The notes beneath the pieces were generated by a model. That model ran no database searches, was not told where the DNA came from, and saw only the letters and a list, made by a program, of their open reading frames with translations. 40,771 bases of DNA. It comes from CAMTWZ01 sp041749075. GTDB taxonomy: Bacteria > Bacteroidota > Rhodothermia > Balneolales > HLUCCA01. The position numbers and the translations under genes were made by a program. This document shows, piece after piece, positions 9,157 through 17,942 of this stretch (positions are counted from its first letter, which is position 1; each line of letters opens with the position of its first letter). The stretch is taken from positions 1 to 40,771 of the forward strand of contig JBGTBY010000037.1 in NCBI GenBank assembly GCA_041749075.1, read 5' to 3'.

Positions 9157-9887
9157 TGAAACGTCCTTTTTTGATCGCTGGCAACTGGAAAATGAACTTG
9201 GGTCCATCCGAGACAGAAGCGTTTTTCGCATCCTTCAATCCACCACGTCATCCTGAAGTGGAAACCTTGCTCTGCGTGCCGTTCGTGTCGTTGGCATCGG
9301 CTCTGGTTCGCGCTCAGAACGCTTCCATTGGCGCGCAAAACATGCATTTTGAGAATGATGGGGCCTATACGGGGGAAATCTCCGGTTCCATGCTGGCGAA
9401 AATGGGTGTGGGATATGTGATCGTGGGTCACTCGGAGCGTCGTCAATACTTTGGCGAGACGGACGCCATCGTGGCCAAGAAAGTGCGCAAAGCCTTGGAT
9501 TCCGGACTCACCCCAATCCTATGTGTCGGCGAAGTTCTTGAAGAGCGCAAAAAAGGCATTCATTTTGATGTCGTCAAAACACAGCTACTTGCTGGATTGG
9601 ACGGACTCAGCGCAGCCGATGTCGCCAAGGTCGTGATCGCGTATGAGCCCGTTTGGGCCATTGGAACCGGCGAAACCGCATCCCCCGCGCAAGCACAAGA
9701 AATGCATGCGTTCATCCGCTCGCTGCTCATCGCCGATACCAAAATCTTGTATGGCGGAAGCATGAAACCGGACAATGCCGGCGAATTGCTGAGTCAGCCG
9801 GATGTGGATGGTGGCCTTATCGGAGGCGCCAGCCTCAAAGCCGACAGCTTGTTGTCTGTCGTGCAAACCGCAATCAGCCTCCGCTAA
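9156..9887 (+). CDS. tpiA: Triosephosphate isomerase
   Basis: This enzyme interconverts dihydroxyacetone phosphate and glyceraldehyde 3-phosphate in glycolysis and gluconeogenesis. The 243-residue protein has Lys12 in GNWKMN, the electrophile His92 in IVGHSERRQYFGE and the base Glu164 in IAYEPVWAIGTG. The C-terminal phosphate-binding loops ILYGGSMKPDNAGEL and DGGLIGGASLK are also present. The start ATG overlaps the preceding stop as TGATG. Length and motifs are fully typical. Confidence 0.97.
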   Translation: MKRPFLIAGNWKMNLGPSETEAFFASFNPPRHPEVETLLCVPFVSLASALVRAQNASIGAQNMHFENDGAYTGEISGSMLAKMGVGYVIVGHSERRQYFGETDAIVAKKVRKALDSGLTPILCVGEVLEERKKGIHFDVVKTQLLAGLDGLSAADVAKVVIAYEPVWAIGTGETASPAQAQEMHAFIRSLLIADTKILYGGSMKPDNAGELLSQPDVDGGLIGGASLKADSLLSVVQTAISLR

Positions 9888-9888
9888 T

Positions 9889-11190
9889 ATGGAAACGCAT
9901 AAGGTACTGTTGATCGGAAGTGGCGGACGTGAACATGCGCTCGCCTGGGGCTTGGCCAAATCGCCTTTGCTCGACGCCCTGTTCATCGCTCCGGGAAATC
10001 CCGGTACCGCACAATTCGGAACCAATGTGGATCTGGATGTGGACGATCACGATGCCGTCTTGGAATTTTGTGAAGAAAATGGCATCACGTTGGTTGTGAT
10101 CGGACCCGAAAAACCCTTGGTCGACGGACTCACCGATTACCTCGAAGATTACGGCTATGCGGTATTCGGTCCGTCGAAGGACGCCGCACGTTTGGAAGGA
10201 AGCAAGTCGTATTCGAAAACCATCATGCAGAAATATGATATTCCGACCGCAGGATATCATGTGTTCGAACGACATGAGGTGTCCGGAATACGCGATTTCA
10301 TATCGGAAATGGCGATTTTTCCGGTTGTATTGAAAGTGGACGGACTCGCCGCAGGAAAAGGTGTCTTCATCTGTGATAGCGCCGAAGAAGCGAGTGATGT
10401 GCTCGATACCATCCTCAATGATGTTTCTTTAAGTGCGGCGGCCGATTTCTTCGTTTTGGAAGAATTCATGCAAGGCGAAGAAGTCTCTGTGTTTGCGGTA
10501 TCGGATGGGAAAACTGCCAAACTCATCGGCTATGCCCAAGACCATAAGCGTATCGGAAACCAGGATACCGGCTTGAATACCGGCGGGATGGGTGCCTATG
10601 CGCCGGCTCCGATCCTGGATGACTCCACTTTGTCACACATTTTCGACACCATCATCCAGCCAACAATTGATGCAATGGCGGCCGAATCCACGCCATACAA
10701 AGGCATTTTGTATACCGGGTTGATGATGACCGTCGACGGACCCAAAGTGGTTGAGTACAACTGCCGTTTCGGCGATCCGGAATGCCAGGTGATTGTTCCA
10801 GCCTTGGAGCAAGATCTGCTCGAAATGATGCTCATGAGCGTGAATGAACGCCTCGAATATGCATCCTTTACCACCAAACCCGGTTTCTTCTGTTCCGTGG
10901 TGATGGCCTCGAAAGGCTATCCCGGTTCGTATTCGAAAGGATTTCCGATCAACGGACTCGGTCTGGTCGATTCCGATGTGTTGGTATTTCAGAGCGGCAC
11001 AGCCGATAAAGAAGGAGAGATCGTGACCAATGGCGGTCGCGTTCTGAACGTGGTTGGCTATGGCGAAACCCTGAAGCAAGCCATTGATTCGGCGTATTCG
11101 TCGGTGGAGAAAATCCACTTCGACGGCGCCTACTATCGAACCGACATCGGCATGAAAGGACTCCGCCGTGTGGATTCTTCTATTTCTTAA
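9889..11190 (+). CDS. purD: Phosphoribosylamine-glycine ligase
   Basis: PurD joins 5-phosphoribosylamine and glycine using ATP, the second step of purine synthesis. The 433-residue protein starts at ATG 9889, one base after the tpiA stop; a longer reading from 9802 would run inside tpiA. Recognisable parts are the N-domain LLIGSGGREHALAWGLAKS, GPEKPLVDGL, the ATP-grasp segment PVVLKVDGLAAGKGVF, the metal-binding VVEYNCRFGDPECQ, and the C-terminal GGRVLNVVGYG. No other purine gene is in the window. The following gene overlaps its 3' end by 23 bases. Confidence 0.96.
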   Translation: METHKVLLIGSGGREHALAWGLAKSPLLDALFIAPGNPGTAQFGTNVDLDVDDHDAVLEFCEENGITLVVIGPEKPLVDGLTDYLEDYGYAVFGPSKDAARLEGSKSYSKTIMQKYDIPTAGYHVFERHEVSGIRDFISEMAIFPVVLKVDGLAAGKGVFICDSAEEASDVLDTILNDVSLSAAADFFVLEEFMQGEEVSVFAVSDGKTAKLIGYAQDHKRIGNQDTGLNTGGMGAYAPAPILDDSTLSHIFDTIIQPTIDAMAAESTPYKGILYTGLMMTVDGPKVVEYNCRFGDPECQVIVPALEQDLLEMMLMSVNERLEYASFTTKPGFFCSVVMASKGYPGSYSKGFPINGLGLVDSDVLVFQSGTADKEGEIVTNGGRVLNVVGYGETLKQAIDSAYSSVEKIHFDGAYYRTDIGMKGLRRVDSSIS

Positions 11191-11920
11191 CCTCTTTACC
11201 ACCGACACACTAGCGTATAATAACGCCGTGTCGATTTCGCGTTCCGCGGTCGGAACCACGTTTGTGTTGGATGCGGGCAGAAGCTTGGTCCTGAAATTGG
11301 ATGCGACGAATCGAATCGAAGCCCAAGCCGGAGGGAGAGGCTCGCGGATGGGGGCGTACCGCGCTCCGAGCGATCTGGATGCCTCGCACGAACTCACGAT
11401 TTATATCGCAGACCCCGGCTCGCGCCGCATTGTGATGCTCGACCGACACTTGCAGCATGTCTCGGACATCACGTCGGATGAGCATCGTTACGACCGCATC
11501 GCCGTGAACCGATTCCGGGAGTTGTTTGCCGTGGATTCGGAAGCGGCTACGATCCATAAGTTTCGTCCGAACGGGGAGCTCGACCACTCGTTTTCGCCAC
11601 CATCGTTCGATCGGGGTGGATTTTCTGATGTGGGGGTTTCCGGCGACGCGGTATTGCTCGGCCAAGGTAACATCCTATGGATTCTGAGCCGGTTCGGACT
11701 CGAAACCGGGTTCCGTCGCTTTGCGGAGCCCATCACGCGCATCACGGGAACGCCGGAAGGCGCGCTGGTCTTGGCAGGAGGGACGGTCTATGTGCTGGAC
11801 GGACGCTTCACGATCGTAGCGGAGCTTGAGGTGCCGAAAACGACGGTGGATGTGGCGTCGGATGGGGTGCACCTATGGCTACTTTCCCCTAAGACTCTAG
11901 TTAAAAAGGCCCTACCTTAA
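11168..11920 (+). CDS. Secreted beta-propeller-like protein, NHL type
   Basis: The reading frame opens with GTG at 11168 inside the purD 3' end and encodes 250 residues. The first 16 residues are hydrophobic enough for a signal peptide ending TDTLA. The rest repeats blade-like strands of the form 'LDAGRSLVLKLD', 'IADPGSRRIVMLDR', 'VDSEAATIHKFRPNGEL' and 'LAGGTVYVLDGRF', which resemble NHL or six-bladed propeller repeats. No catalytic residues are evident. A role in binding another envelope molecule is only inference. It lies between purD and the peptidase/ligase cassette with tiny gaps, so it may belong to either. Confidence 0.55.
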   Translation: MWILLFLNLFTTDTLAYNNAVSISRSAVGTTFVLDAGRSLVLKLDATNRIEAQAGGRGSRMGAYRAPSDLDASHELTIYIADPGSRRIVMLDRHLQHVSDITSDEHRYDRIAVNRFRELFAVDSEAATIHKFRPNGELDHSFSPPSFDRGGFSDVGVSGDAVLLGQGNILWILSRFGLETGFRRFAEPITRITGTPEGALVLAGGTVYVLDGRFTIVAELEVPKTTVDVASDGVHLWLLSPKTLVKKALP

Positions 11921-11923
11921 GAC

Positions 11924-12628
11924 ATGCGCAGCCCGCTCAAGCTGGAAATTCTTCCCCAACCCGACGACACTACCTGCGGGCCAACCTGCCTGCATGCCGT
12001 GTACAACTACTTCGGCGAATCGATGGAATTGAGTGATGTGATCCGGGAAGTATCCTATCTCGATGACGGTGGAACCTTGGCCGTGTTATTGGCCAATCAT
12101 GCACTGAAACGTGGATATCAGGCCACATTGTATTCGTACAATCTGCATGTGTTCGATCCTACCTGGAATGAGTTAGACAAACCATCCCTCATCGCCAAAC
12201 TCAAGCTGCAAAACGAGTTCAAAACCGGTCGCAAGTTTCAGAAGGCGACCAAAGCCTACATCGAATTTTTGGAACTTGGTGGCGTGGTGAAGTTCAAGGA
12301 TCTGAACCCGGCTCTCATCCGAAGTTTATTAAAAAAAGACATCCCGGTACTAACCGGCCTCAGTGCGACGTATCTGTATCAGTGTGCGCGTGAATTCGGA
12401 CCGAATTGCGACTACGATGATATCCGAGGCTTGGCCACCGGTCATTTCGTGGTACTATCGGGTTATGATGAAGCCGAAAAAACGGTTCGGGTAGCCGACC
12501 CGATCCAACACCATCCGGGCCAGCTCGGATCTTATTACGATGTGAGGATGGATCGTTTGATCAATGCCATTTTGCTGGGAATCCTCACCTATGATGCCAA
12601 TATCCTTGTTTTAGAACCCACCAGATGA
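11924..12628 (+). CDS. C39-like (papain-fold) cysteine peptidase of an amidoligase cassette
   Basis: The 234-residue protein has no signal peptide, so it should be cytoplasmic. It contains LPQPDDTTCGPTCLHAVYNYF, with nucleophile Cys18 preceded by the C39-type Gln12, then TGHFVVLSGYD with His174 and RVADP with Asp192. This fits the Peptidase_C39-like family, which differs from bacteriocin exporters because there is no ABC transporter domain. A KFQKATKAYIEFLELGG segment in the middle is typical of this cytoplasmic subgroup. The stop overlaps the next gene by ATGA. Its two downstream neighbours form amide bonds, so it may trim, hydrolyse or transfer the peptide product they make. The substrate is unknown. 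Confidence 0.8.
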   Translation: MRSPLKLEILPQPDDTTCGPTCLHAVYNYFGESMELSDVIREVSYLDDGGTLAVLLANHALKRGYQATLYSYNLHVFDPTWNELDKPSLIAKLKLQNEFKTGRKFQKATKAYIEFLELGGVVKFKDLNPALIRSLLKKDIPVLTGLSATYLYQCAREFGPNCDYDDIRGLATGHFVVLSGYDEAEKTVRVADPIQHHPGQLGSYYDVRMDRLINAILLGILTYDANILVLEPTR

Positions 12629-14097
12629 ACATACTTGTCGTAGTGAACAACCCGAACGATTGGCAGCTCGATGTGCCGGGCATTCAAGTCGTGTCGGCCC
12701 GCCAATATCTGACCGATCCCTCGTTCAGTGAAATGGAAAAAGCGAAGATCTTCAACCTGTGCAGGTCGTACCGGTATCAGGCGAACGGGTATTATGTGTC
12801 GTTGTTGGCTGCCGCGCGCGGACACAAGCCGCTTCCCAATGTGGCCACCATGCAAGACATGAAATCGCAGACCATCATCCGATTCGTGAGCGATGATCTG
12901 GATGAATTGATCCAACAAAGCCTGGGGCACATTCGCTCCACTGAATTTACTCTCAGTATTTATTTCGGGCGGAACATCGCCAAACGATACGACCGTCTAG
13001 CTCAGCAATTGTTCGGACTTTTTCAGGCGCCGTTCATTCGCGCCATGTTCGAACACAATGGGAAGAAGTGGCAACTGACATCTTTGAGTCCGATCGCGGC
13101 AAGTGAGATCGCGCCGGATCACAAGGCCTTTGTGATCGATGTGACGAAAACCTATTTCTCGGGAAAGAAGCCGTCCGCCCCACGTCGCTTCACGCCTCGG
13201 TTCGATATGGCCATTTTGGCAAACCCGAAAGAAGTGGATTCTCCGTCGGATGAGAAGGCGCTTCAGAAGTTCGTGAAAGCCGCCGAGACCTTGGGTATCG
13301 GAGTGGAAATGATCACGAAAGATGATTTTTCGCGTCTGGCTGAATTCGATGCCTTGTTCATCCGCGAAACCACGAACGTGAACCATCACACGTACCGCTT
13401 CGCACGTCGTGCGGCCGCAGAAGGACTTGTTGTGATGGATGATCCCGAATCGATCCTCAAATGCACGAACAAAGTGTATTTGGCCGAATTGCTCCACCAT
13501 CATGAAATCCCCCATCCGGCTACGCTCATCGTCCATAAGGACAATGTGGATAAGATCGAGGGGATGTTGGGCTTGCCGGTGATCCTAAAGCAACCCGACA
13601 GCGCGTTTTCGCAGGGTGTGGTGAAGGCATCGACCAAGGCGGAATTGCTCGACATGTCGGCCAAGATGTTGGATAAATCGGATCTGATCATCGCACAGCA
13701 ATTCATGCCGACGGAATATGATTGGCGCATCGGGATCATCGACCGCCGACCGATTTTTGCCTGCAAGTATTTCATGGCTCGGCGCCATTGGCAGATCATC
13801 AAACGGGATGATGCCGGCAAACGCAGCTTCGGCGGACAAGAAAGTGTTCCTGTGGAGCTCGTTCCGCGCAGTGTGATGAAACACGCTCTTGCTGTGGCGA
13901 ATCTGATGGGAGACGGATTGTATGGCGTGGACATGAAGCAGATCGGCGACAAAGCCTACGTCATCGAAATCAATGACAATCCGAACATCGACTCCGGCGT
14001 GGAAGACACCCTCATGAAAGACAATCTGTATCTGGCCATCATGCAAGTGTTCCTCAAGCGCATCGAAGAGAAGAAACGGGAGCGGAAAGTGTACTGA
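12625..14097 (+). CDS. RLAN-domain RimK-like ATP-grasp ligase
   Basis: The 490-residue protein combines an N-terminal RLAN-type alpha/beta region (about 1-160, including RFTPRFDMAIL at the junction to the next part) with a RimK-like ATP-grasp module (about 190-485). In the ATP-grasp part I see FIRETTNVNHHTYRFARRA, PVILKQPDSAFSQGVVKA, EYDWRIGIIDRRPIFACKY and the metal-binding EINDNPNIDSGVED near residues 448-461. ATP-grasp enzymes of this class activate a carboxylate as an acyl phosphate and join it to an amine. Known RimK relatives add glutamate to proteins or make small peptides. Genes lie directly against it on both sides. The substrate cannot be read from the sequence. Confidence 0.86.
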   Translation: MNILVVVNNPNDWQLDVPGIQVVSARQYLTDPSFSEMEKAKIFNLCRSYRYQANGYYVSLLAAARGHKPLPNVATMQDMKSQTIIRFVSDDLDELIQQSLGHIRSTEFTLSIYFGRNIAKRYDRLAQQLFGLFQAPFIRAMFEHNGKKWQLTSLSPIAASEIAPDHKAFVIDVTKTYFSGKKPSAPRRFTPRFDMAILANPKEVDSPSDEKALQKFVKAAETLGIGVEMITKDDFSRLAEFDALFIRETTNVNHHTYRFARRAAAEGLVVMDDPESILKCTNKVYLAELLHHHEIPHPATLIVHKDNVDKIEGMLGLPVILKQPDSAFSQGVVKASTKAELLDMSAKMLDKSDLIIAQQFMPTEYDWRIGIIDRRPIFACKYFMARRHWQIIKRDDAGKRSFGGQESVPVELVPRSVMKHALAVANLMGDGLYGVDMKQIGDKAYVIEINDNPNIDSGVEDTLMKDNLYLAIMQVFLKRIEEKKRERKVY

Positions 14098-15212
14098 TGT
14101 CGACTTACCGCTTCGGTGACGTCTTTGGCGTGGAAATGGAATACATGATTGTGGACAAAACCACGCTCGATGTGCGTCCGTTGGCGGAAGTCTTGTTAGG
14201 CACCGAAGACGAGGTGGAACACGGACCCATTACTTGGTGCAACGAACTCGTGGCGCATGTGATTGAGTTGAAGGTGACGGAACCGGTGTCTTCATTGGTC
14301 GGTTTGGCGGATGTGTTTCAGGACCATGTTCGTCAGGTCAATACTCTGCTCGAACCGCATCATGCCATGTTGTTACCCGGAGCCATGCATCCGTGGATGG
14401 ATCCCTATAAGGAAATGGTTCTATGGCCGCATGGATATAGCGAGGTGTATGCCGCGTTCGACAGGATCTTCGACTGCCGCGGACACGGATGGGCCAATCT
14501 GCAAAGCACACATCTGAACTTGCCGTTTGATGGCGATGAGGAATTCGCACGACTTCATGCCGCGATCCGGGTGGTATTGCCATTGATTCCGGCCATCGCC
14601 GCATCCAGCCCATTCCGCGATGGAAAGAAATCGGAACAGTTGGATGGTCGTTTGCATGTGTACAAATCTAATTCGGCCCGCATCCCGTCGATTTCTGGTC
14701 GTGTGATTCCGGAGCCTGTGTTTTCGCCGCAGGAATACGAGGACAAGATCCTCAAGCCGATGTATGCCGATATCGCGCCGTTCGATACGGATGGGATCTT
14801 GCAGGAAGAGTGGTTGAATTCACGCGGAGCGATTGCTCGGTTCGATAGAAATGCCATTGAAATCCGCGTGACCGACATCCAGGAATGTCCGGCGGCGGAT
14901 GTGGCCATCCTCATGATGATCGATCGCGCCGTGAGGCATTTCATAGAGCGGTTTGATGAGATCCGCGATACGCCGACCGAGGCACTCGCCGAGCTGCTGA
15001 ACCAGACGATTCGGATCGGAGGAAGAGCGAAGTATGGAAAGGGGACGGTAATGGACTTTTGGACATCCTTGCCAATTAACGGTGCTGAAGACACGATGAA
15101 AGTGATATTTCAGCATGGATCGCTCTCGGAAAGGCTACTTCGGCATAAGGAGATGAAGCCCACCTATCGACAGTTGGCGAACTGCCTAAAAACAGGAACG
15201 ATGTTCCAATAA
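14097..15212 (+). CDS. GCS2-family carboxylate-amine ligase
   Basis: The 371-residue protein belongs to the glutamate-cysteine ligase family 2 (YbdK/GCS2). Its glutamine-synthetase-like active site is seen in FGVEMEYMIVD (Glu13, Glu15), LPGAMHPWMDP, STHLNLPFDGDEEF, AASSPFRDGK and AIEIRVTDIQECPAADVA. It should form a gamma-glutamyl-like or related amide bond using ATP. Its start codon overlaps the RLAN ligase stop by one base (TGATG). Because a second ATP-dependent ligase and a cysteine peptidase precede it, it probably works in the same pathway rather than in plain glutathione-type synthesis. No glutathione synthetase is present. Confidence 0.85.
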   Translation: MSTYRFGDVFGVEMEYMIVDKTTLDVRPLAEVLLGTEDEVEHGPITWCNELVAHVIELKVTEPVSSLVGLADVFQDHVRQVNTLLEPHHAMLLPGAMHPWMDPYKEMVLWPHGYSEVYAAFDRIFDCRGHGWANLQSTHLNLPFDGDEEFARLHAAIRVVLPLIPAIAASSPFRDGKKSEQLDGRLHVYKSNSARIPSISGRVIPEPVFSPQEYEDKILKPMYADIAPFDTDGILQEEWLNSRGAIARFDRNAIEIRVTDIQECPAADVAILMMIDRAVRHFIERFDEIRDTPTEALAELLNQTIRIGGRAKYGKGTVMDFWTSLPINGAEDTMKVIFQHGSLSERLLRHKEMKPTYRQLANCLKTGTMFQ

Positions 15213-15217
15213 GTGCC

Positions 15218-15246
15218 GTTTTACCGCTATATTCCGGTAGTAAAAC
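15218..15246. promoter_or_regulatory. Inverted repeat upstream of sdhC
   Basis: GTTTTACCG at 15218-15226 is mirrored by CGGTAGTAAAAC at 15235-15246, an inverted repeat whose right arm carries three extra bases. Between the arms lies CTATATTC, an AT-rich stretch that could include a -7 element. It sits in the 60-base gap between the GCS2 gene and sdhC, the first real break in a long run of genes. It could be an operator for sdhCAB or a weak hairpin. Confidence 0.4.
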
Positions 15247-15272
15247 CATTCACCATTGGTCATCTCGCCAGC

Positions 15273-15989
15273 ATGCTTACCCTATTGACTGCGTTCCAAA
15301 ATTCGGTTGGACGCAAAATTCTGACAGGCGTCACAGGTATCTCACTCGTCCTGTTTCTCATCGCCCACCTGTCTGCCAATCTCACCCTTTTCGTGGTGGA
15401 TCCATCCGTCCCAGACAACGCGTTCAACCGCTATTCGCTGTTTTTGCATGACCTTGGGTTTCTGCTGATTGTTGTTGAAATCGGTCTCGCCGCCATTTTT
15501 CTGATCCATGCCTATATCGGCGTCGCGATCTGGTGGGGTAAACGAAAAGCTCGTCCGGAAGCATATGCCCTGAGCGCGAGCCGCGGCACACCGAGCAAGC
15601 AGACCTTCAGTTCGCGCACGATGATCATTAGCGGCACCATTTTGTTCCTGTTCATGTTCATGCATCTGAAAACCTTCAAATTCGGTCCGGGATGGGACAC
15701 ATCAGAAGTGACCTATTACACCACGATCGAGGGTGGCCAGCAAATGCGAGACCTGTCAAAACTGGTGATTGAGGTCTTTCAGGACGATCTGCTTTATGTG
15801 ATCATCTACAGCGCGGTGATGCTGATGTTGGCTTTCCACCTGCGCCATGGTGTATGGAGCGCCCTGCAGTCACTAGGGGCGATGAATAAGAAATTGACGC
15901 CGCTTCTCTATACCATCGCTGGCGTGATCGGCATCGCGATCGCACTCGGATTTTTCGTCCTACCCATTTGGATTTACATCGTCTATTGA
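15273..15989 (+). CDS. sdhC: Succinate dehydrogenase cytochrome b membrane subunit
   Basis: The 238-residue protein anchors the SdhA/SdhB dimer in the inner membrane and passes electrons to quinone. It has five hydrophobic segments. Candidate haem-ligand histidines lie within them: LFLIAHLSANL, FLIHAYIGVAIW, LFMFMHLKTFKFG and LAFHLRHGVW. A single long subunit with two haems is the B-type arrangement typical of Bacteroidota. I chose ATG 15273 because SVGRKILTGVTGISLVLFLIAHL should start close to the N-terminus; a GTG at 15213 would add 20 unlikely residues and absorb the inverted repeat. sdhA follows after 6 bases. Confidence 0.9.
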   Translation: MLTLLTAFQNSVGRKILTGVTGISLVLFLIAHLSANLTLFVVDPSVPDNAFNRYSLFLHDLGFLLIVVEIGLAAIFLIHAYIGVAIWWGKRKARPEAYALSASRGTPSKQTFSSRTMIISGTILFLFMFMHLKTFKFGPGWDTSEVTYYTTIEGGQQMRDLSKLVIEVFQDDLLYVIIYSAVMLMLAFHLRHGVWSALQSLGAMNKKLTPLLYTIAGVIGIAIALGFFVLPIWIYIVY

Positions 15990-15995
15990 GGATTT

Positions 15996-17933
15996 ATGGC
16001 TACGTCTAAGACTTCTTCTTCGAAACTGAACAGCGCTGTCCCGCCCGGACCCATCCAACAAAAATGGGCTTTCCACAAGGATCACATCAAGCTTGTGAAT
16101 CCGAACAACAAGCGGAAGTTCAACATCATCATTGTTGGCACAGGTTTGGCTGGCGCATCGGCTGCGGCATCCCTCGCAGAGCTTGGCTACAATGTCAAAG
16201 CGATGTGTATTCAAGATTCGGCACGTCGCGCGCACTCGATCGCCGCACAGGGTGGCATCAACGCCGCGAAAAACTATAAGAACGATGGCGACAGTGTCTA
16301 CCGTCTGTTCTACGACACCGTGAAAGGGGGCGATTATCGCGCCCGTGAAGCGAATGTCTACCGTCTGGCGGAAGTCAGTAATCTGATCATCGACCAATGC
16401 GTGGCTCAAGGTGTTCCGTTCGCCCGCGAATATGGCGGATTGCTGGACAACCGGTCCTTCGGTGGAGCGCAATTGTCGAGAACCTTCTATGCTCGTGGAC
16501 AAACCGGTCAGCAATTGCTCCTCGGCGCGTATTCCGCCATGATGAAAATGGTGGATGCGGGCAAAGTCGAAATGCTCACCCGCCACGAAATGCTGGATCT
16601 TGTGGTAGTGGATGGGGTTGCTCGTGGCGTCATCGCCCGCAATCTGGTGACAGGTGAAATCGAGCGTCATGCTGCGGATGCGGTTCTGTTGGCGACTGGC
16701 GGATACGGAAACGTGTTTTATCTGTCCACCAACGCGAAGAATTCGAATGTTACGGCCGCTTGGCGCGCGCACAAACGTGGCGCGTTTTTCGGGAATCCTT
16801 GCTTCACACAGATCCATCCGACCTGTATTCCGGTTTCGGGCGATTATCAGTCCAAACTCACGTTGATGTCCGAGTCGCTTCGTAACGACGGACGTGTATG
16901 GGTGCCTCGTGCCAAAGGCGACAAACGCGCCGCGAACGACATCCCCGATGCCGAACGCTATTACTTTTTGGAAGAACGCTATCCGAGTTTCGGAAATCTC
17001 GTGCCACGTGATGTGGCCTCACGCAATGCGAAACAAGTATGTGATGCGGGACAAGGCGTCGGTCCGACCGGACTCGCCGTGTACCTCGATTTCCGTGACG
17101 CCATCAAGCGCGACAGCGAAGAGAAGATTCGCGAGCGGTATGGCAACTTGTTCGACATGTATGAGAAAATCACAGCCGACAATCCATACAAGACCCCGAT
17201 GATGATTTATCCCGCGGTGCATTACACCATGGGCGGACTCTGGGTCGATTACAATCTGATGAGCACCGTTCCTGGCTTGTTTGTTTTGGGTGAAGCCAAT
17301 TTCTCGGATCATGGTGCCAACCGCCTCGGCGCGAGCGCATTGATGCAAGGTCTGGCGGATGGATATTTCATCATCCCGTACACCTTGGGCGATTACCTGG
17401 TGAATCATCCACCTGCCAAAGTGGACACCAACCATGAAGCCTTTGCTGCCGCGGAGCATGAGTCCGTGAGCCGCATCCACAAATTGCTATCGGTGAAAGG
17501 GACCAAGACCGTTCTCGATTACCATCGCGAATTGGGCAAGATCATGTGGGATGAGGTTGGAATGGCGCGCAACGAGAAGGGGCTGAACAAAGCCATCGCC
17601 GAAATCAAAGCATTGAAAGAAGATTTCTGGAACAATGTGTATGTGCCAGGTGAGCCATCCACGTACAACAAGTATCTGGAATATGCCTTGCGCATTGCCG
17701 ACTTCTTTGAGTTGGGCGAGCTGATGGCGTACGATGCCTTGAAACGGGAAGAATCCTGCGGCGGACATTTCCGCGAAGAATATCAGACACCGGAAGGGGA
17801 AGCCTTGCGCAACGACGACGAGTACGCGTATGTGGCGGCATGGGAATACACAGGCGACGACAAGCCAGAAACCCTGCATAAGGAAGCCCTCGAATTCGCC
17901 GAAGTCGGCCTCACCCAACGGAGTTATAAGTAA
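15996..17933 (+). CDS. sdhA: Succinate dehydrogenase flavoprotein subunit
   Basis: The 645-residue catalytic subunit oxidises succinate to fumarate, linking the TCA cycle to the quinone pool. Visible motifs are the FAD-binding NIIIVGTGLAGASAAASLAE, RRAHSIAAQGGINAA with the histidine that normally holds FAD covalently, QIHPTCIP, and the C-terminal FAD-contact GEANFSDHGANRLGASALMQ. The length and the extended C-terminal domain fit the B-type enzymes, which can work as fumarate reductase as well. A start 6 bases after sdhC and the 9-base gap to sdhB indicate one operon. Confidence 0.96.
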   Translation: MATSKTSSSKLNSAVPPGPIQQKWAFHKDHIKLVNPNNKRKFNIIIVGTGLAGASAAASLAELGYNVKAMCIQDSARRAHSIAAQGGINAAKNYKNDGDSVYRLFYDTVKGGDYRAREANVYRLAEVSNLIIDQCVAQGVPFAREYGGLLDNRSFGGAQLSRTFYARGQTGQQLLLGAYSAMMKMVDAGKVEMLTRHEMLDLVVVDGVARGVIARNLVTGEIERHAADAVLLATGGYGNVFYLSTNAKNSNVTAAWRAHKRGAFFGNPCFTQIHPTCIPVSGDYQSKLTLMSESLRNDGRVWVPRAKGDKRAANDIPDAERYYFLEERYPSFGNLVPRDVASRNAKQVCDAGQGVGPTGLAVYLDFRDAIKRDSEEKIRERYGNLFDMYEKITADNPYKTPMMIYPAVHYTMGGLWVDYNLMSTVPGLFVLGEANFSDHGANRLGASALMQGLADGYFIIPYTLGDYLVNHPPAKVDTNHEAFAAAEHESVSRIHKLLSVKGTKTVLDYHRELGKIMWDEVGMARNEKGLNKAIAEIKALKEDFWNNVYVPGEPSTYNKYLEYALRIADFFELGELMAYDALKREESCGGHFREEYQTPEGEALRNDDEYAYVAAWEYTGDDKPETLHKEALEFAEVGLTQRSYK

Positions 17934-17942
17934 GAGCTGTAT

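Noticed and set aside
10633..11397. Minus-strand open frame of 254 codons opposite purD and the propeller gene
   Set aside because: It is a shadow frame of purD; length alone is not evidence in this codon usage.
11924..12628. Bacteriocin processing and export system around the C39-like peptidase
   Set aside because: No ABC transporter domain, no precursor peptide with a double-glycine leader and no immunity gene are seen; the neighbours are ATP-dependent ligases.
15960..16817. Minus-strand open frame of 285 codons opposite sdhA
   Set aside because: It lies wholly antisense to the well-supported sdhA gene; its codons mirror sdhA and its protein shows no known motif.
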